NCBI GenBank assembly: GCA_028023455.1 | Contig: JAQFVV010000042.1 | Coordinates: 7,773,922-7,837,921, forward strand | Source of the DNA: Epiperipatus broadwayi | Taxonomy: Eukaryota > Onychophora > Udeonychophora > Euonychophora > Peripatidae | Direction of reading: 5' to 3' | DNA: 64,000 nt | Notes under the pieces: model-generated | What the model saw: the letters and a program-made list of their open reading frames with translations, nothing else | Databases searched by the model: none | What the model was told of the DNA's origin: nothing | Made by a program: the position numbers and the translations under genes | In this document: piece by piece, positions 36,828 through 47,879 of the stretch | Numbering within the stretch: position 1 is the first letter of the stretch | Layout of the letters: the number at the start of each line of letters is the position of its first letter

Positions 36828-37480
36828 CAATATCATCATCATCATCATCAAACATTAACAATCCACTTCAGGATGGTGTTTCCAAGTTCAATCCATTTCT
36901 CCGATCTCAAGTCTTTCTTCACCCCACCACCCCTGCACATTTCCTTATTTCAGCCATCTATATCACACATGGTCTCTTTCCAAGTCTTTTACAATCTCTT
37001 GGAATCCATATGACCAGCCCATCTCCACTCCAGTCTTCTAATTCTTTCAATGATATCAGTAACATCTGTTTGTTCTCTTACCCATGTATTTTTTTATTTC
37101 TAACATGCATCTCTCCATAATTCTTTGAGTGGTCTGAAGTCTTTGTATTGCTCTTCTATTAAGTGTCCAAGTATAATAAGAATTGGTGAAACACATTTAT
37201 TAAAAACTTTCCTTTTCAAACATATAGGCATAATTCCATTTAATATTGTTATTTTTACCAAAAGCGCCCCAACCAAGTTTAATTCTATGATTAATTTCAT
37301 CCAATATGTTTTCATCTGCAGTAATAATCTGACCATATTTGTAGTTGTTTACTTTTTTTAACTCATCATTATCAATCTTTATTTTCATCTTTTGAGACAA
37401 TTCATTGAATATTATTTAGTTCAACTTTCTTACTTTCATCTAATAACTCTTGCAACATTTTCTGAAGCTATGAAGCATTA

Positions 37481-38416
37481 GTAATCAATGGATGCCAGAA
37501 GGCTTGTGCATAAAATCCCTATCCAATGCCTACTCATCCAATATCCCCAGACTAGTTTTTGGCTTGTGGCCTTCATCAGTGAGGAGCTTTGGATCTGAGA
37601 GCACTGCATCTAGATCTTAGGATCTAATGCAACCCTCTAGCAACCACCCTTTATCTCTACTTAACTACAAAACTATGAGACTGAAATTGAAAACACAAAA
37701 AATATTTTCAATCTAAGCTCAATAGCTTATATAGTCATATGGGTCTGAACTCAGTTCAGCACCCATACATTTTGGTGTCTTTGGCTCTTTTACAACCATA
37801 GCCACAACTATCCTATTAGGCAGGATTGGTATTAAACCATTAAGCATCACATGATCACATTTCCTATACTAGCACATTAATTGTTGATAAACAGAGCAAA
37901 ACTCTCCATACAGTATTGCCACCTGTGTTGCTCTGTTTATCAACAAATAATGTGCTAGTATAGGAAATGTGATTATGTGATGCTTAATGGTTTAATAGGA
38001 TAGTGGTGGCTATGGTTGTAAAAGAGCCAAAGACACCAAAATGTATGGGTGCTGAACTGAGTTCAGACCCATATGACTATATAAGCTATTGAGCTTAGAT
38101 TGAAAATATTTTTTGTGTTTTCCAATTTCAGTCTCATAGTTTTGTAGTTAAGTAGAGATAAAAGGTGTTTGCTAGAGGGTTGCATTAGATCCTAAGATCT
38201 AGATGCAGTGCTCTCAGATCCAAAGCTCCTCACTGATGAAGGCCACAAGCCAGAAACTAGTCTGGGGATATTGGATGAGTAGGCATTGGATAGGGATTTT
38301 ATGCACAAGCCTTCTGGCATCCATTGATTACTCTGTTTAGCACAGGTGGCAATACTGTATGGAGAGTTTTGCTCTGTTTATCAACAATTAATGTGCTAGT
38401 ATAGGAAATATGATCA
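37481..38416 (+). mobile_element. Large hairpin-family element, 936 bp, inserted in RTE copy B
   Basis: It is flanked by the 12-bp repeat tatgaagcatta (37469-37480 and 38417-38428). RTE copy C at 40751-40765 shows the uninterrupted site. Left arm 37481-37898 and right arm 37929-38331 are inverted copies around a 30-bp spacer. An 85-bp tail follows, ending in the family tail word truncated at tgatca. Inside the arms are aatcaatggatgccagaagg and a gggtgctgaactgagttcag segment. The head motif 'aaaactctccatacagtatt' occurs at the centre and again, inverted, in the tail. There is no ORF. Confidence 0.85.
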
Positions 38417-38640
38417 TATGAAGCATTATTTGCAAAAACAACTACATCATCTGCAAAATCTAAATGACTTAAATAATCTCCACTTATTTTTATTCTTTTA
38501 ACTTCATATTTTAAACCACAAAATACTTCTTGCAGCACTACTGTAAAAACGTTTGGAGATATGGAGTCACCCTGTCTTGCACCCTTCTCAATGTTAATCT
38601 TCCTAATATTATTATCTAATCTAATTGTTGCTTGCTGCAT
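38299..38640 (-). pseudogene. RTE copy B reverse transcriptase palm fragment
   Basis: This open stretch includes GARQGDSISPNVFTVVLQEV (RT motif B region) and LDFADDVVVFANNAS (motif C with both Asp). It runs out of RTE sequence at about 38428, and its last 40 or so codons are hairpin-element DNA. No functional protein can be made, because RT is cut in the palm. Confidence 0.85.
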
Positions 38641-40095
38641 TTTTATAAATATTCTTTATCGAATGCCTTTTTATAATCTACAAATCCAAACTCATATTCT
38701 TTGGTCCTTTCTATAACCTCTTTCAATAATTAGATATGATCCCCTGTACTAAGACCACTTTTAAATTCAGCTTGGTCTTTTGGTTGAATGAAATCAAAGT
38801 TTTCTGTAGACAAGTTGTAATTATCTTGGTAAAAAGTTTGTATAAGATTGATAAAAGACTGATAGGTCTGTAATTTCTAATATCTTCTTTATCACCTTTT
38901 TAAATATTAATATTAATACTGCATTCTTCCAATCATCTTGTACATTTTTATCATTTAGTATTTGGTATGTAACTTTGGTCAAATTTTTTTTATTTCTTCA
39001 CCTGCTTTTTTTAATATATCAATTATAATTCCATCATTACCTTGGAGCTTTCCCCTTCTTTATAAATTTAATTGCATGTCTCACTTCTTCATTTAAAATC
39101 CTGGGCAATTCACAAGATATAATAGATGTAGGAGATACTTGTTCTTTATTACTATATAATTCTTAATAGAACTCTTCTCTCCATTTCATAACTTTTCTAT
39201 CCATTTCATGATATCATCTCTCTTTTTAGGAATAGTATCATCCTTTTTTTTTTATATTGCAGATATAAGTTTATTACTAATACCAATTTTTTTTATTTAT
39301 ATTCTTGAGACTTTTATTCTATTCTATAGCTGTTCTTGCTAGTTCACAATTATATATTCTTATATCATTATCAGCTCTTTTTCACACCATTTTAGAAAAT
39401 TTGAAATATTCAGTTCTTCTTAATGCATCATTTTTATATACTTACATATTTCTTCTTTTCTTCATAAATTCTTTAGTCTCAGTAGAAATATTATTGGTTA
39501 ATTGATGCTTTTGCTATCCGCTATCTGTTGCAGTTTTTAGAAGTGTAATAAAACAGAAGAAACACTAAAAGACAACCAACAAAGATTTCAAAATATAACA
39601 ATTATCTATGATTTTTTTAATGAGAAACTCAAAAGGTATAGTGAATGAGGATTTAGATATTCTTAAATAGAAAATAAGACAAAGGTAAACTGATTGAACC
39701 TTCATTTCAGTTATTTTCGTATTAATTTCATTCAAATCTGAATCATGTTCAAAATCTGCTAATATTAAATTCATTAGAATATTTCTGAATATTAGGAATA
39801 TCAACTGTGAATATTGTTTTTTCTTAATAATTTTTCTCTCTCTAGTTTTGCATTAACACGTATCTTATATCCTACTAATCCATGATCACTTCCTGTGTTG
39901 AATTTATTAAGAACATTACAACTTTAAATATGTATTTTCTGTTAGTTAAAATATAATTCTGCTGTACTTTCATTTGGATGCTTCCATGTCCATTTCCTTT
40001 TAATATATATATCATCATCATCATTATCAACCATTATCAATCCACTGCAGGATGAAGGTCTCTCCAAGTTCAATCCATCTCCGATCTGCAGCCTC

Positions 40096-40560
40096 TCATC
40101 TCCACATCACCCCTGCACACCCTCTTATTTCATCCATCCATCTCACATGTGGTCTCTTTCTGGGTCTTTTACAATCTCTTGGAATCCAGTTTAAAATTTC
40201 AATTGTCCATCTATTATCATCTCTTCTAGCAATATGTCCAGCCCAACTCCACTTCAATCTTTTAATTTTTTCAATGAGGTCAGTAACACCTGTTTGTTCT
40301 CTTACCCATACATTGCGTTTTCGATCTCTTCTTGTTACTCCCAACATACAACATCTCTCCGTACTTCTTTGAGTGGTCTGAAGTCTCTGTATTGCTCTTC
40401 TATTGAGTGTCCAAGTCTCAGATCCATAAGTAAGAACTGGTAAAACACATTTGTTAAAAACCTTCCTTTTCAAACACATAGGCATATTTCCTTTTAGTAT
40501 CAAGTTATTTCTACCAAAAGCACTCCAACCAAGTGTAATTCTATGATTAATTTCATCCAT
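40096..40560 (-). pseudogene. RTE reverse transcriptase C-terminal domain, 154 codons
   Basis: Continues the RTE copy C protein in another frame. LGWSAFGR is followed by RKVFNKCVLPVLTYGSETW and later WAGHIARRDDNRW, the conserved C-terminal blocks of RTE proteins ('K.FN.CVLPV.TYG.ETW ... LKW.WAGH+.R..D.RW'). It ends close to the 3' tail. The frame difference from the RT core looks like one lost base near 40610 rather than a designed junction. Confidence 0.9.
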
Positions 40561-42092
40561 TATGTTTCCATCTGTATTAATAATCTGACCAAGGTGTTTG
40601 TAACTGTTAACTTCTCTAATTCATCATAATCAATCTTTATTTTCATATTTTCAGCAAATCGATTAAACATTACTTTAGTCTTTTTAACATTTATCTTTAG
40701 TCCTACTTTCCTTCTTTCATCTGATAACTCCTGCAACATTTCCTGCAGCTCTGAAGCATTATTTGCAAAAACAACTACATCATCTGCAAAATCTAAATGA
40801 CTTAAATAATCTCCATTTACTTTCACTCCTTTAGTTTCCCATTTTAATCCACAAAATACTTCTTGCAGCACTGCTGTAAAAAGTTTTGGAGATATGGAGT
40901 CACCTTGTCTTACACCTTTCTCAATGTTGACTTTCCCAGTATCATCATGTAATCTAATTGTTGCTGTTGCATTTTTATAAATATTCTTTAAAATATGACA
41001 ATATCCTGGATCCATACCTTGATGATCCAATGCTTTAATCACTGAAGAAATGTTTATAGAATCAAATGCCTTTTCATAATCTACAAATCCAAAACATAAT
41101 GACAACTCATATTCATTTGCCCTTTCTATAACTTCTCTCAATACCTGAATATGATCTATTGTACGAAAACCACTTTTAAATCCAGCTTGTTCTCTTGGTT
41201 GGTGGAAATCCAATGTTCTCTGTAGACAAATTGTAATTATCTTGGTAAAATTTTTATATAAAACTGATAAAAGGCTGATAGGTCTGTAATTTCTAATATC
41301 TTCTTTATCACCTTTTTTAAATATTAATATTATTACTGCATTCTTCCAATCATCCGGTACATCTTTATCATTTAGACATTTAGTACATAACTTTGCTAAA
41401 ATTTTTTCTGTTTCTTCACCTGCTTCTTTTAATATATCAATTATAATTCCATCATTACCTGGAGCCTTTCCTTTCTTCATACATTTAATTGCATTTCTCA
41501 CTTCTTCATTTAAAATTCTGGGCAATTCGGAAGATGTAATAGATATAGGAGGTACTTGTTCTTTATTACTATATAATTCTTGATAAAAATTTTCTACCAA
41601 TTTCATGATGTCATCTTTCTTTTTAGTAATAATTCCATCTTTTTTTCTTACTGCAGATACAAATTTCCTTCCAATACCAAAATGTTGTTTTACATTCTTA
41701 AGACTTTTATTTTCTTCTACAGCTTTTCTTGCTAGTTCACAGTTATACTTTCTTATATCATTTTCAACTCTTTTCCACACCATTTTACAAAATTCAAGAT
41801 ATTCAATTCTTTTTAATGCATTATTTTTGTATATTTTCATATTTCTTCTTTTCTTCATAAATTCTCTAGTCTCAGTAGAAATTTTATTGGTCAGTTGCTG
41901 CTTTTTTCTACCAGCTATCTTTCTTGCAGTTTTTAAAAGTGTATCAGTTATTTTCATATTAATTTCATTCAAATCTGAATCATGTTCAAAATCTACTAAT
42001 ACTTGAAACCGATTTGTAAGTTCTAATTTAAATTTATTAGAATGTGTCTGAAGATTAGGAATATCAACTGTAAATATTGTTTTTCTTAACAA
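40560..42092 (-). pseudogene. RTE reverse transcriptase, 510 codons, near-intact core
   Basis: This is the longest ORF in the window. Residues about 1-200 are the linker between endonuclease and RT. KAPGNDGI (209-216), [10 protein letters not shown] (267-276), EQAGFKSGF (301-309), FVDYEKAFDSI (336-346, motif A), GVRQGDSISP (393-402, motif B) and FADD (435-438, motif C) are all present, so the catalytic triad of Asp residues is intact. The role would be target-primed reverse transcription of the element's RNA. The first Met is internal; the natural protein would continue from the upstream endonuclease frame. A single-base frame lesion near 40610 separates it from the C-terminal part at 40096-40560. 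Confidence 0.92.
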
Positions 42093-42109
42093 TTTTTGTC
42101 TTTCTAGTT

Positions 42110-42860
42110 TTACATTAACACATATCTTGCATCTTACTAATCAATGATCACTTCCTGTGTTAAATCTATTAAGAACATTACAATCTTGAAATATGTATTT
42201 CCTGTTAGTCAAAATATAATCCAATTCTGCTGTACCTTCATTTGGATGCTTCCATGTCCATTTTCTTTTAGCATTTTTCTCAAAAAAAGAATTCATAATA
42301 TAAAGTTGTCCATTTTCTTTTAGCATTTTTCTCAAAAAAAGAATTCATAATATAAAGTTTTTCTTTTTCTGCAAACTCCACAAGTCTATATCCTCTCTCA
42401 TTTCTATTACCATAACCAAAATTACCTACAGCACTTTCATCTTTCATTTGTTTACCAATTCTAGCATTAAAGTCTTCCATAACAATTTTAAAATGTTGTT
42501 TACTCTGATAAAAAGCCTTTTGTACATCCATATAAAAATCTTCTACTACTTCATCACTATGAGAACTTGTTGGGGAATAAACCTGAATTATCTGCATTTG
42601 CTATCTGCTATTAAGTTGTATAACTAATCTTGCCACTCTGTCTGATACACCATCAATCTCCACAATATTGTTCTTCCACTTTTTTATTTATAATGAATCC
42701 TACTCCACTTGTATTTCCAATATGTGTGCCTTTATAATATAATATATGTCCACTTTTTAAATCAATTATCTCTTCACCTTTTCTTCTAACTTCACAAAGT
42801 CCAATAATATCCCATTTAATATAAGAGAGTTCTTCTTCTAATTCTTGCAACCTTCCTTCA
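42110..42860 (-). pseudogene. RTE apurinic-like endonuclease, broken by a 52-bp duplication
   Basis: Frames at 42653-42850, 42280-42597 and 42141-42335 together carry the exonuclease-endonuclease-phosphatase type endonuclease. DIIGLCEVRRKGEE holds the metal-binding Glu, IIQVYSPTSSHSDE follows, VMEDFNARIG holds the D-x-N block, GNRNERGYRLVEFA is a typical RTE block, ELDYILTNR is the 'DyIL' block and NTGSDHR is the SDH block with catalytic Asp and His. The key residues are all visible. A 52-bp tandem duplication (42256-42307 and 42308-42359) shifts the frame. Confidence 0.88.
42256..42359. repeat. 52-bp tandem duplication inside RTE copy C
   Basis: Two exact 52-bp units follow each other (42256-42307 and 42308-42359). 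Fifty-two is not a multiple of three, so the endonuclease frame is destroyed. The duplication is absent from copy A (near 7590). Exact identity suggests a recent event or an assembly artefact. Confidence 0.9.
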
Positions 42861-43372
42861 CTTGAAAGTGATCTGCAGTTGTAAAACCTAAATAAAAAGT
42901 TGTCATCAAATGGCAGCCTGGGTCCGCAATCAGGGGATTCTTAGCACCCTCCGCCTTCGGCCACCAACCGCTGCCTTGGTTGGTGACTTTACTGCCTCCT
43001 GGGAATAAGGGCCATGCTTTATTTTTGTCTGTCATAATTGTATATATGTATTGGAAAAATATTTATCATTTACACAAACATTCATTTTGCCTTATCAGGC
43101 ATTGAGAAGACAGACCATGGTGTTTCTTGATCTTAAACTCAGAGGTAAAAAGCCAATAAACTCACCATGCTGGCTAATGCATGTTGGTGAGCAGCCCATC
43201 CATGTTAGTATACTATATGAATAAACACATAGTAATAACAGCTGCAACGACAAGAACGTATGGAGTGGACATTAGGAATTTGCCCTGCTCGGTTCCTTTA
43301 AGGCCTCCAAGAGGAATCAAAGGGTCTCCTTTCAGTTAATAGCAAACTCCCTTGTGCATCCAATATATATAT
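42861..43372 (-). other. 5' region of RTE copy C
   Basis: This stretch is richer in G+C than the surroundings. It is shared, though diverged, with copy A (8240-8585), for example at 42899-43040 and 43136-43210. It probably contains the 5' UTR and promoter of the RTE. The 65-codon minus-strand frame at 42838-43035 is not conserved in copy A and I do not call it a gene. Confidence 0.6.
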
Positions 43373-43872
43373 NNNNNNNNNNNNNNNNNNNNNNNNNNNN
43401 NNNNNNNNNNNNNNNNNNNNNNNNNNNNNNNNNNNNNNNNNNNNNNNNNNNNNNNNNNNNNNNNNNNNNNNNNNNNNNNNNNNNNNNNNNNNNNNNNNNN
43501 NNNNNNNNNNNNNNNNNNNNNNNNNNNNNNNNNNNNNNNNNNNNNNNNNNNNNNNNNNNNNNNNNNNNNNNNNNNNNNNNNNNNNNNNNNNNNNNNNNNN
43601 NNNNNNNNNNNNNNNNNNNNNNNNNNNNNNNNNNNNNNNNNNNNNNNNNNNNNNNNNNNNNNNNNNNNNNNNNNNNNNNNNNNNNNNNNNNNNNNNNNNN
43701 NNNNNNNNNNNNNNNNNNNNNNNNNNNNNNNNNNNNNNNNNNNNNNNNNNNNNNNNNNNNNNNNNNNNNNNNNNNNNNNNNNNNNNNNNNNNNNNNNNNN
43801 NNNNNNNNNNNNNNNNNNNNNNNNNNNNNNNNNNNNNNNNNNNNNNNNNNNNNNNNNNNNNNNNNNNNNNNN
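43373..43872. other. Assembly gap (exactly 500 N)
   Basis: The round size suggests a placeholder of unknown true length. TA repeats flank both sides, so the gap probably reflects a TA microsatellite between RTE copy C and the 5' LTR. Apparent ORFs spanning it are artefacts. Confidence 0.98.
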
Positions 43873-43898
43873 TATATATATATATATATATATATATA

Positions 43899-45394
43899 TT
43901 TTAACCTAGTGTTATTGACACTTAGTTTACTTGGCATTATTTCTGCAGGAAAACAATGCTATTCTTTAAAGAAATAAAAAGATAAAATAACAATAGTAAT
44001 AATTGATTAATAAAGTATGCTATTCACTCACTTTGGCATGTTTTGGGTGAATAACTAATAGATTTAATAACTTAATGTCATTTTTAAAGAGAGAACATGA
44101 ATAATTTAATTGAGATATTAATAATTAGAGCAAATTAATATGGTATAAAAGCTAAACAGTAATTGATTTTGGATGGGGTAGAGGGGAGAGTGGATGAGTG
44201 TCTTATCATAAAGCACAATAACTTCTGGTAATTTCTTTTTGTAAAAAAAAAAAAAAAAAATAATGTTTAAAGAATTATACATCACTGATTGTTAATTTAA
44301 TGTATTTATTATTATTATTATTATATTGTCAAATTACTTTGTAATCCAGGTAAATAATACTAAAACTATATGATTGTAATAGGTTTTTCCTTTCTTTTGT
44401 TTATGTTATAATCAAATGATTATTTTTCTGTAAGAGGTCGCTAAAGTAAAAAAAAAAAAAACGAAACAACCAATTTCATAATCAGGATCATTTTTTTTGA
44501 AAAAGATAGTCTGCTTTTAGTTTTCAAGGAAGGAACAGTGATGAAATTTGGTAACTCAATTTTTTCATTTTATTTTGCAGAAATAAATGTAATCAAAGTA
44601 AAATTTTAATAATATAATGTGTGGCTAAATTTTTTTGATAAGATATCCTGATTTTCTTTGCCATCTACCTATTTAAAGACCTTTTATACTTAAAAGTTAT
44701 TGTCTCGTGCTAAAGTTCAAAAATGACAGATGTAACTAAAAGAGTCACGAAAAATTATATCATATCTAAATTAAGGAAAAGAAGCGATTTCCAAAAAAAA
44801 ATTAATTATTTATTAACTTTATGTCATTTATTGATATTTTCTTGGTATAGAAAGAAAAAAAAAATAATTGAAAGAAATATTTTGAAACCAAGGAAAATCA
44901 ACTAGAAACATTTTCGCGCTCTTTCTCAATATTGTCTGCCTTTACAAGTAATGTAGTTACATACGTTAAAATATGTTTTATTCACCAAGAATTGTCTGGA
45001 AATAATAATAATGATAAATAAGATTAAATTATGCACCTGTATATTTTTTAAAAAAAAAATATATAAACTTTCTCAGAGTAAATATAGGAAAAGTTATATA
45101 GGGGCATTCTTATGGAGAAGTTACCGTTAAAAAAATTTATAATTCCTAAAGTATGAACAAAACCAAATATCTTAGTGATCTAATGATAAAAATAAATGAT
45201 ATATTATATTACACATCAGTTGGAGTTATTAAAACTTCCTATACATGTAAATCAGCTGCAGTTATTATCAGAATAATCTCGGAAAAATTGCGCATTTCCG
45301 TCCATAAGTAAGCTAGCTAATATGAATTGTATGTATCGTCAATAATAAATAAAAAGAAAAAAAGAAGGTATATATAATGGATATTGGATTAGAA
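43899..45394 (+). repeat. 5' LTR of the gypsy element
   Basis: It begins at ttaacctagtgttattgaca, matching the 3' LTR start tgtaacctagtgttattgac at 49005. It runs to about 45394 (ggattagaa), just before the PBS-like site. The canonical TG start is lost or altered beside the TA repeat. Differences from the 3' LTR are scattered point changes and homopolymer length changes, plus the absence of about 1.2 kb found at 50477-51693. A 60-codon opening at 44723-44905 is not kept in the other LTR and is not a gene. Confidence 0.85.
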
Positions 45395-45395
45395 A

Positions 45396-45415
45396 TGGCC
45401 GCCCAACGTGGGGCC
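45396..45415 (+). promoter_or_regulatory. Primer-binding-site-like sequence
   Basis: tggccgcccaacgtggggcc lies one base after the 5' LTR end. It begins with TGG, as expected for pairing with a tRNA CCA end. The matching tRNA was not identified, and an extra c may have been inserted after tgg. Confidence 0.55.
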
Positions 45416-45966
45416 ATCGATGGCTATAGCTGGCCACGAGGAATTTAGTAAACTTTTCTTGAAGTCAATATTAATATTGTTTGCACTTGAATGGATTAGT
45501 TATTCATTGATTAAAAATATTTGCCAATAATGAATTGTTTTAGCCATAAGATATTATGTGAATATCTATTATATGATCTAATCTTTTGCCACTGAAAAAT
45601 AAATAATTAAGTGGTCAGTTTATGATGTTGTGGTCTGTAGGCAATTCCATAAAACACTGTAATGATTTTATCATTTATGATGATCTGTTTGTCTGGTCTT
45701 GTGATTGGCACTTATTCTATATTACATAATATCTAATGAGATTTATATGGACCAAGAAGCATGTAAAAAAAAGAGCATATTTACTAGTTAATGTTGGAGC
45801 TTTAGGGATATTAAATGTCAGAGCATAGTTTATGGTGTAGATTGTTTTTGGTAGGAGAGGCATGGAGGCAGGATGTCTTGTCAATAATTTCTTATCGATA
45901 AATTTATTAATAGTTCATTGCTAATATTTCAGTACTGTTAAATACTAAAAGAGTTAGAATTGTAAT
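45416..45966. other. Gypsy leader between PBS and gag
   Basis: About 550 bp of AT-rich untranslated leader with no recognised motif. The gag start ATG at 45967 follows attgtaat. A packaging signal would be expected here but cannot be seen by eye. Confidence 0.6.
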
Positions 45967-47523
45967 ATGAGTGAAAACAAAGATAATCATAGTATTTCTG
46001 AGGATTTGGGAGGATCCCAAGAGTTACAATCCCCTGATACACAGACTCCATATTTTAGTGTAGAATTAAAAGAGGAAGGGGAAGATTTGGATATAGCTAA
46101 CCCAGAAGAAGCCACAATAATAAAGGGAAAACATGAAAATGAGCCAGATCAATTAATGAGAAATACATTGGAGGAATTCTTGAAAAAATTAGAACAATCA
46201 AATAGTGAATTAAAAAGTCAGATACAAAACTCAAATAGTGAATTAAGAAGTGAATTAAAAAGTCATATACAAAATTTAAATATTAAATTAGAGAATCAAA
46301 TGCAGGAGATCAAAGAGACATCTCAAAATCAAGTACAGGAGATAAAGGACTTAAGGGAAGATTTGAGAAATCATGTAGAAGAATAAAAATTGGCCTCTGA
46401 AAAGCTGGAAATAAGAATAAGGAAAGAGATCGAAACAAATTCTGAAAGGGCAGAAAATATGATTGAGGCTATCCAGCAGGACTTTAAAAGTCAATATATT
46501 GTATTAAACAATGAAGTACAGGAAATAAGAAATTATCAAAAGGAAACAGTAGTATTTCAAAGAGAAGTTCAGGATAGAGTTGAATCTATTAAGGGAGAAT
46601 TAGACAGTGCTAGAAGTGAAGTTAGTAATTTGAAAGAGGAAGTTAAAAATATAACTCTAGCACCTGACAATGTAGTGAAAGGATGTCAGAGCCAGATTAC
46701 CAGATTAATAGCTAAACTAGAAACTCAAGAGTTAACCAAATGTGAGATTAATCAAAACCTAGAAAGTGAGCTAAGTCAAGTTATGGGAAGAGTAGAAAAT
46801 TTTAATGATATAATAAAGAGTAATGCACAGCTATTACATAATAATCTCCAAGATGAAATAGGGGAATTAATGACTCAGTATGAGAGTAAAGTCTATCAAA
46901 GGTTAGAAGATAAATTCAGGATAGATAAAGATGAAACTATTAACCAATTGGAACAACAGATTAAACACTTAAATGTAAGCCTAAAAGATAGTTCAAAGAG
47001 AATAGACTGTGAATGGCAGAACTATAAGTTAGAATTAGAGAGTCAAATGCAAGCTATAGACTATAATAGGGATAATTTTACAAAAAGTAAAAAAGTTGTT
47101 CAAAGTAAAGGTTTATCTGAAACTCAAGTAAAGGAAACAAATAATGGTCATAATAACCAAGTAATATCTGAGTTACATACGGTAATTAGTCCAGTAGAAT
47201 CAATATACGATCCATTAAATGAGGCTAGAAGTAAAGTCATGCTAGAACCAGAAAGTAATAGCTCCATGGCCTTAAAATTCTTAAAAATAAAATTTTTTAG
47301 AGGTGAATATCTGGAGAATCCACACGAGTATCTCCAGAATCTGGAGGAGTTATTCACCTTATGTCATTTATCTGAGATAGAAAAGATTGCTAGTGCCACT
47401 AACCATTTGTGTGCAGCATCTAAAGACTGGTGGCAATCATTATTTATTAAACCAGAAACATATGGAGACTTCAAATATCTTATGTTAGCCAGTTTTTGGG
47501 GGAAGACCACCAAGATAACCTGA
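45967..47523 (+). pseudogene. Gypsy gag, N-terminal coiled coil plus capsid start, one in-frame stop
   Basis: Starting at ATG 45967, one frame runs to 47523 interrupted only by a TAA at 46384-46386. The upstream 139 codons and the downstream 377 codons (listed from TTG 46390) are the same frame, so this is one gag gene with a nonsense change or readthrough stop. The protein is acidic, then almost wholly coiled-coil-like (long runs of Glu, Lys, Gln and Leu heptads, for example LKSQIQNSNSELRSELKS). From about 47280 the capsid block appears: KFFRGEYLENPHEYLQNLE, then HLCAASKDWWQSLF. It would form the particle around the RNA. It ends abruptly after LMLASFWG. Confidence 0.85.
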
Positions 47524-47879
47524 GATATCAGATATCTCAGGAAAGATATCATGTAAATAAGGGTAGTTATACTCAGTTTTTCAGGAGTCAGGCCGTCAAA
47601 TTGAAAACCTTGACAACTTATCCTTTATCTGAGACACAAATTGTGCGAATAATTCACCATAATCTGCCGAGGCATATAGAGCAGATCTTGATTGCTGCTG
47701 ACAGACATACCATAGAAGAGGTAGTAGAAATTTTAGATTCGTTAGAGACCAGCGATAGGAATATTGATAATAGAATTAGGGTAAATAGAGACACCCATCC
47801 GATGGTGAGTAATATCAATTTCGCAGATAGGTCACATATGGGAAGGAGGAAGTTAGTTAGAGAAAAAAGGATATTATAG
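47496..47879 (+). pseudogene. Gypsy gag capsid C-terminal half, in the -1 frame
   Basis: This frame continues the capsid directly from the upstream ORF: FWG is followed by EDHQDNLRYQISQERYHVNK, then YTQFFRSQAVKLKTL and ETQIVRIIHHNLPRHIEQI. This is the usual second half of a retrotransposon gag domain. The switch lies at the five-G run ttttgggggaag (47495-47506) and needs one extra G or a -1 slip. A further frame change near 47870 leads into a Pro/Ser/Thr-rich linker (to about 48028). No zinc knuckle is visible. Confidence 0.82.

Larger units (their letters stand above)
36828..40005 (-). mobile_element. RTE-type LINE, copy B (3' portion), nested host element
   Basis: Minus-strand RTE copy starting at its (ATG)n-like 3' tail (36833-36850, read as catcatcat on plus). 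It is collinear with copy C through RT and into the endonuclease up to about 40003, where it meets the 3' tail of copy C. Its RT active site remains readable (SHLDFADDVVVFANNAS, in the frame 38299-38640). It is interrupted by a 936-bp hairpin element at 37481-38416. Numerous stops and indels break the ORF. The missing 5' part of its endonuclease is found at 51775-52230 (see Findings). Confidence 0.85.
40006..43365 (-). mobile_element. RTE-type LINE, copy C, nearly full length
   Basis: Starts at a catcatcat run (40011-40025), the reverse of an (ATG)n 3' tail. It continues on the minus strand through the C-terminal region, RT (40560-42092), endonuclease (about 42110-42860) and a more GC-rich 5' region to about 43365. 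The order EN-RT and the style of the motifs match the widespread animal RTE elements annotated as craniofacial-development-protein-2-like. Two to four frame lesions interrupt the single ORF expected. The extra 5' end abuts TA repeats and the assembly gap. Confidence 0.9.

Noticed and set aside
41605-42006. 133-codon plus-strand ORF
   Set aside because: Shadow of the RTE reverse transcriptase linker on the opposite strand; Phe/Ser/Leu-rich as expected for antisense of Lys/Glu-rich coding sequence.
43332-43977. Long ORFs of 185-207 codons on both strands around the gap
   Set aside because: They are made of N placeholders with a few TA-repeat codons and have no meaning.
44723-44905. 60-codon ORF inside the 5' LTR
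   Set aside because: Not conserved in the 3' LTR copy (a stop arises near 49894), and no known LTR protein.
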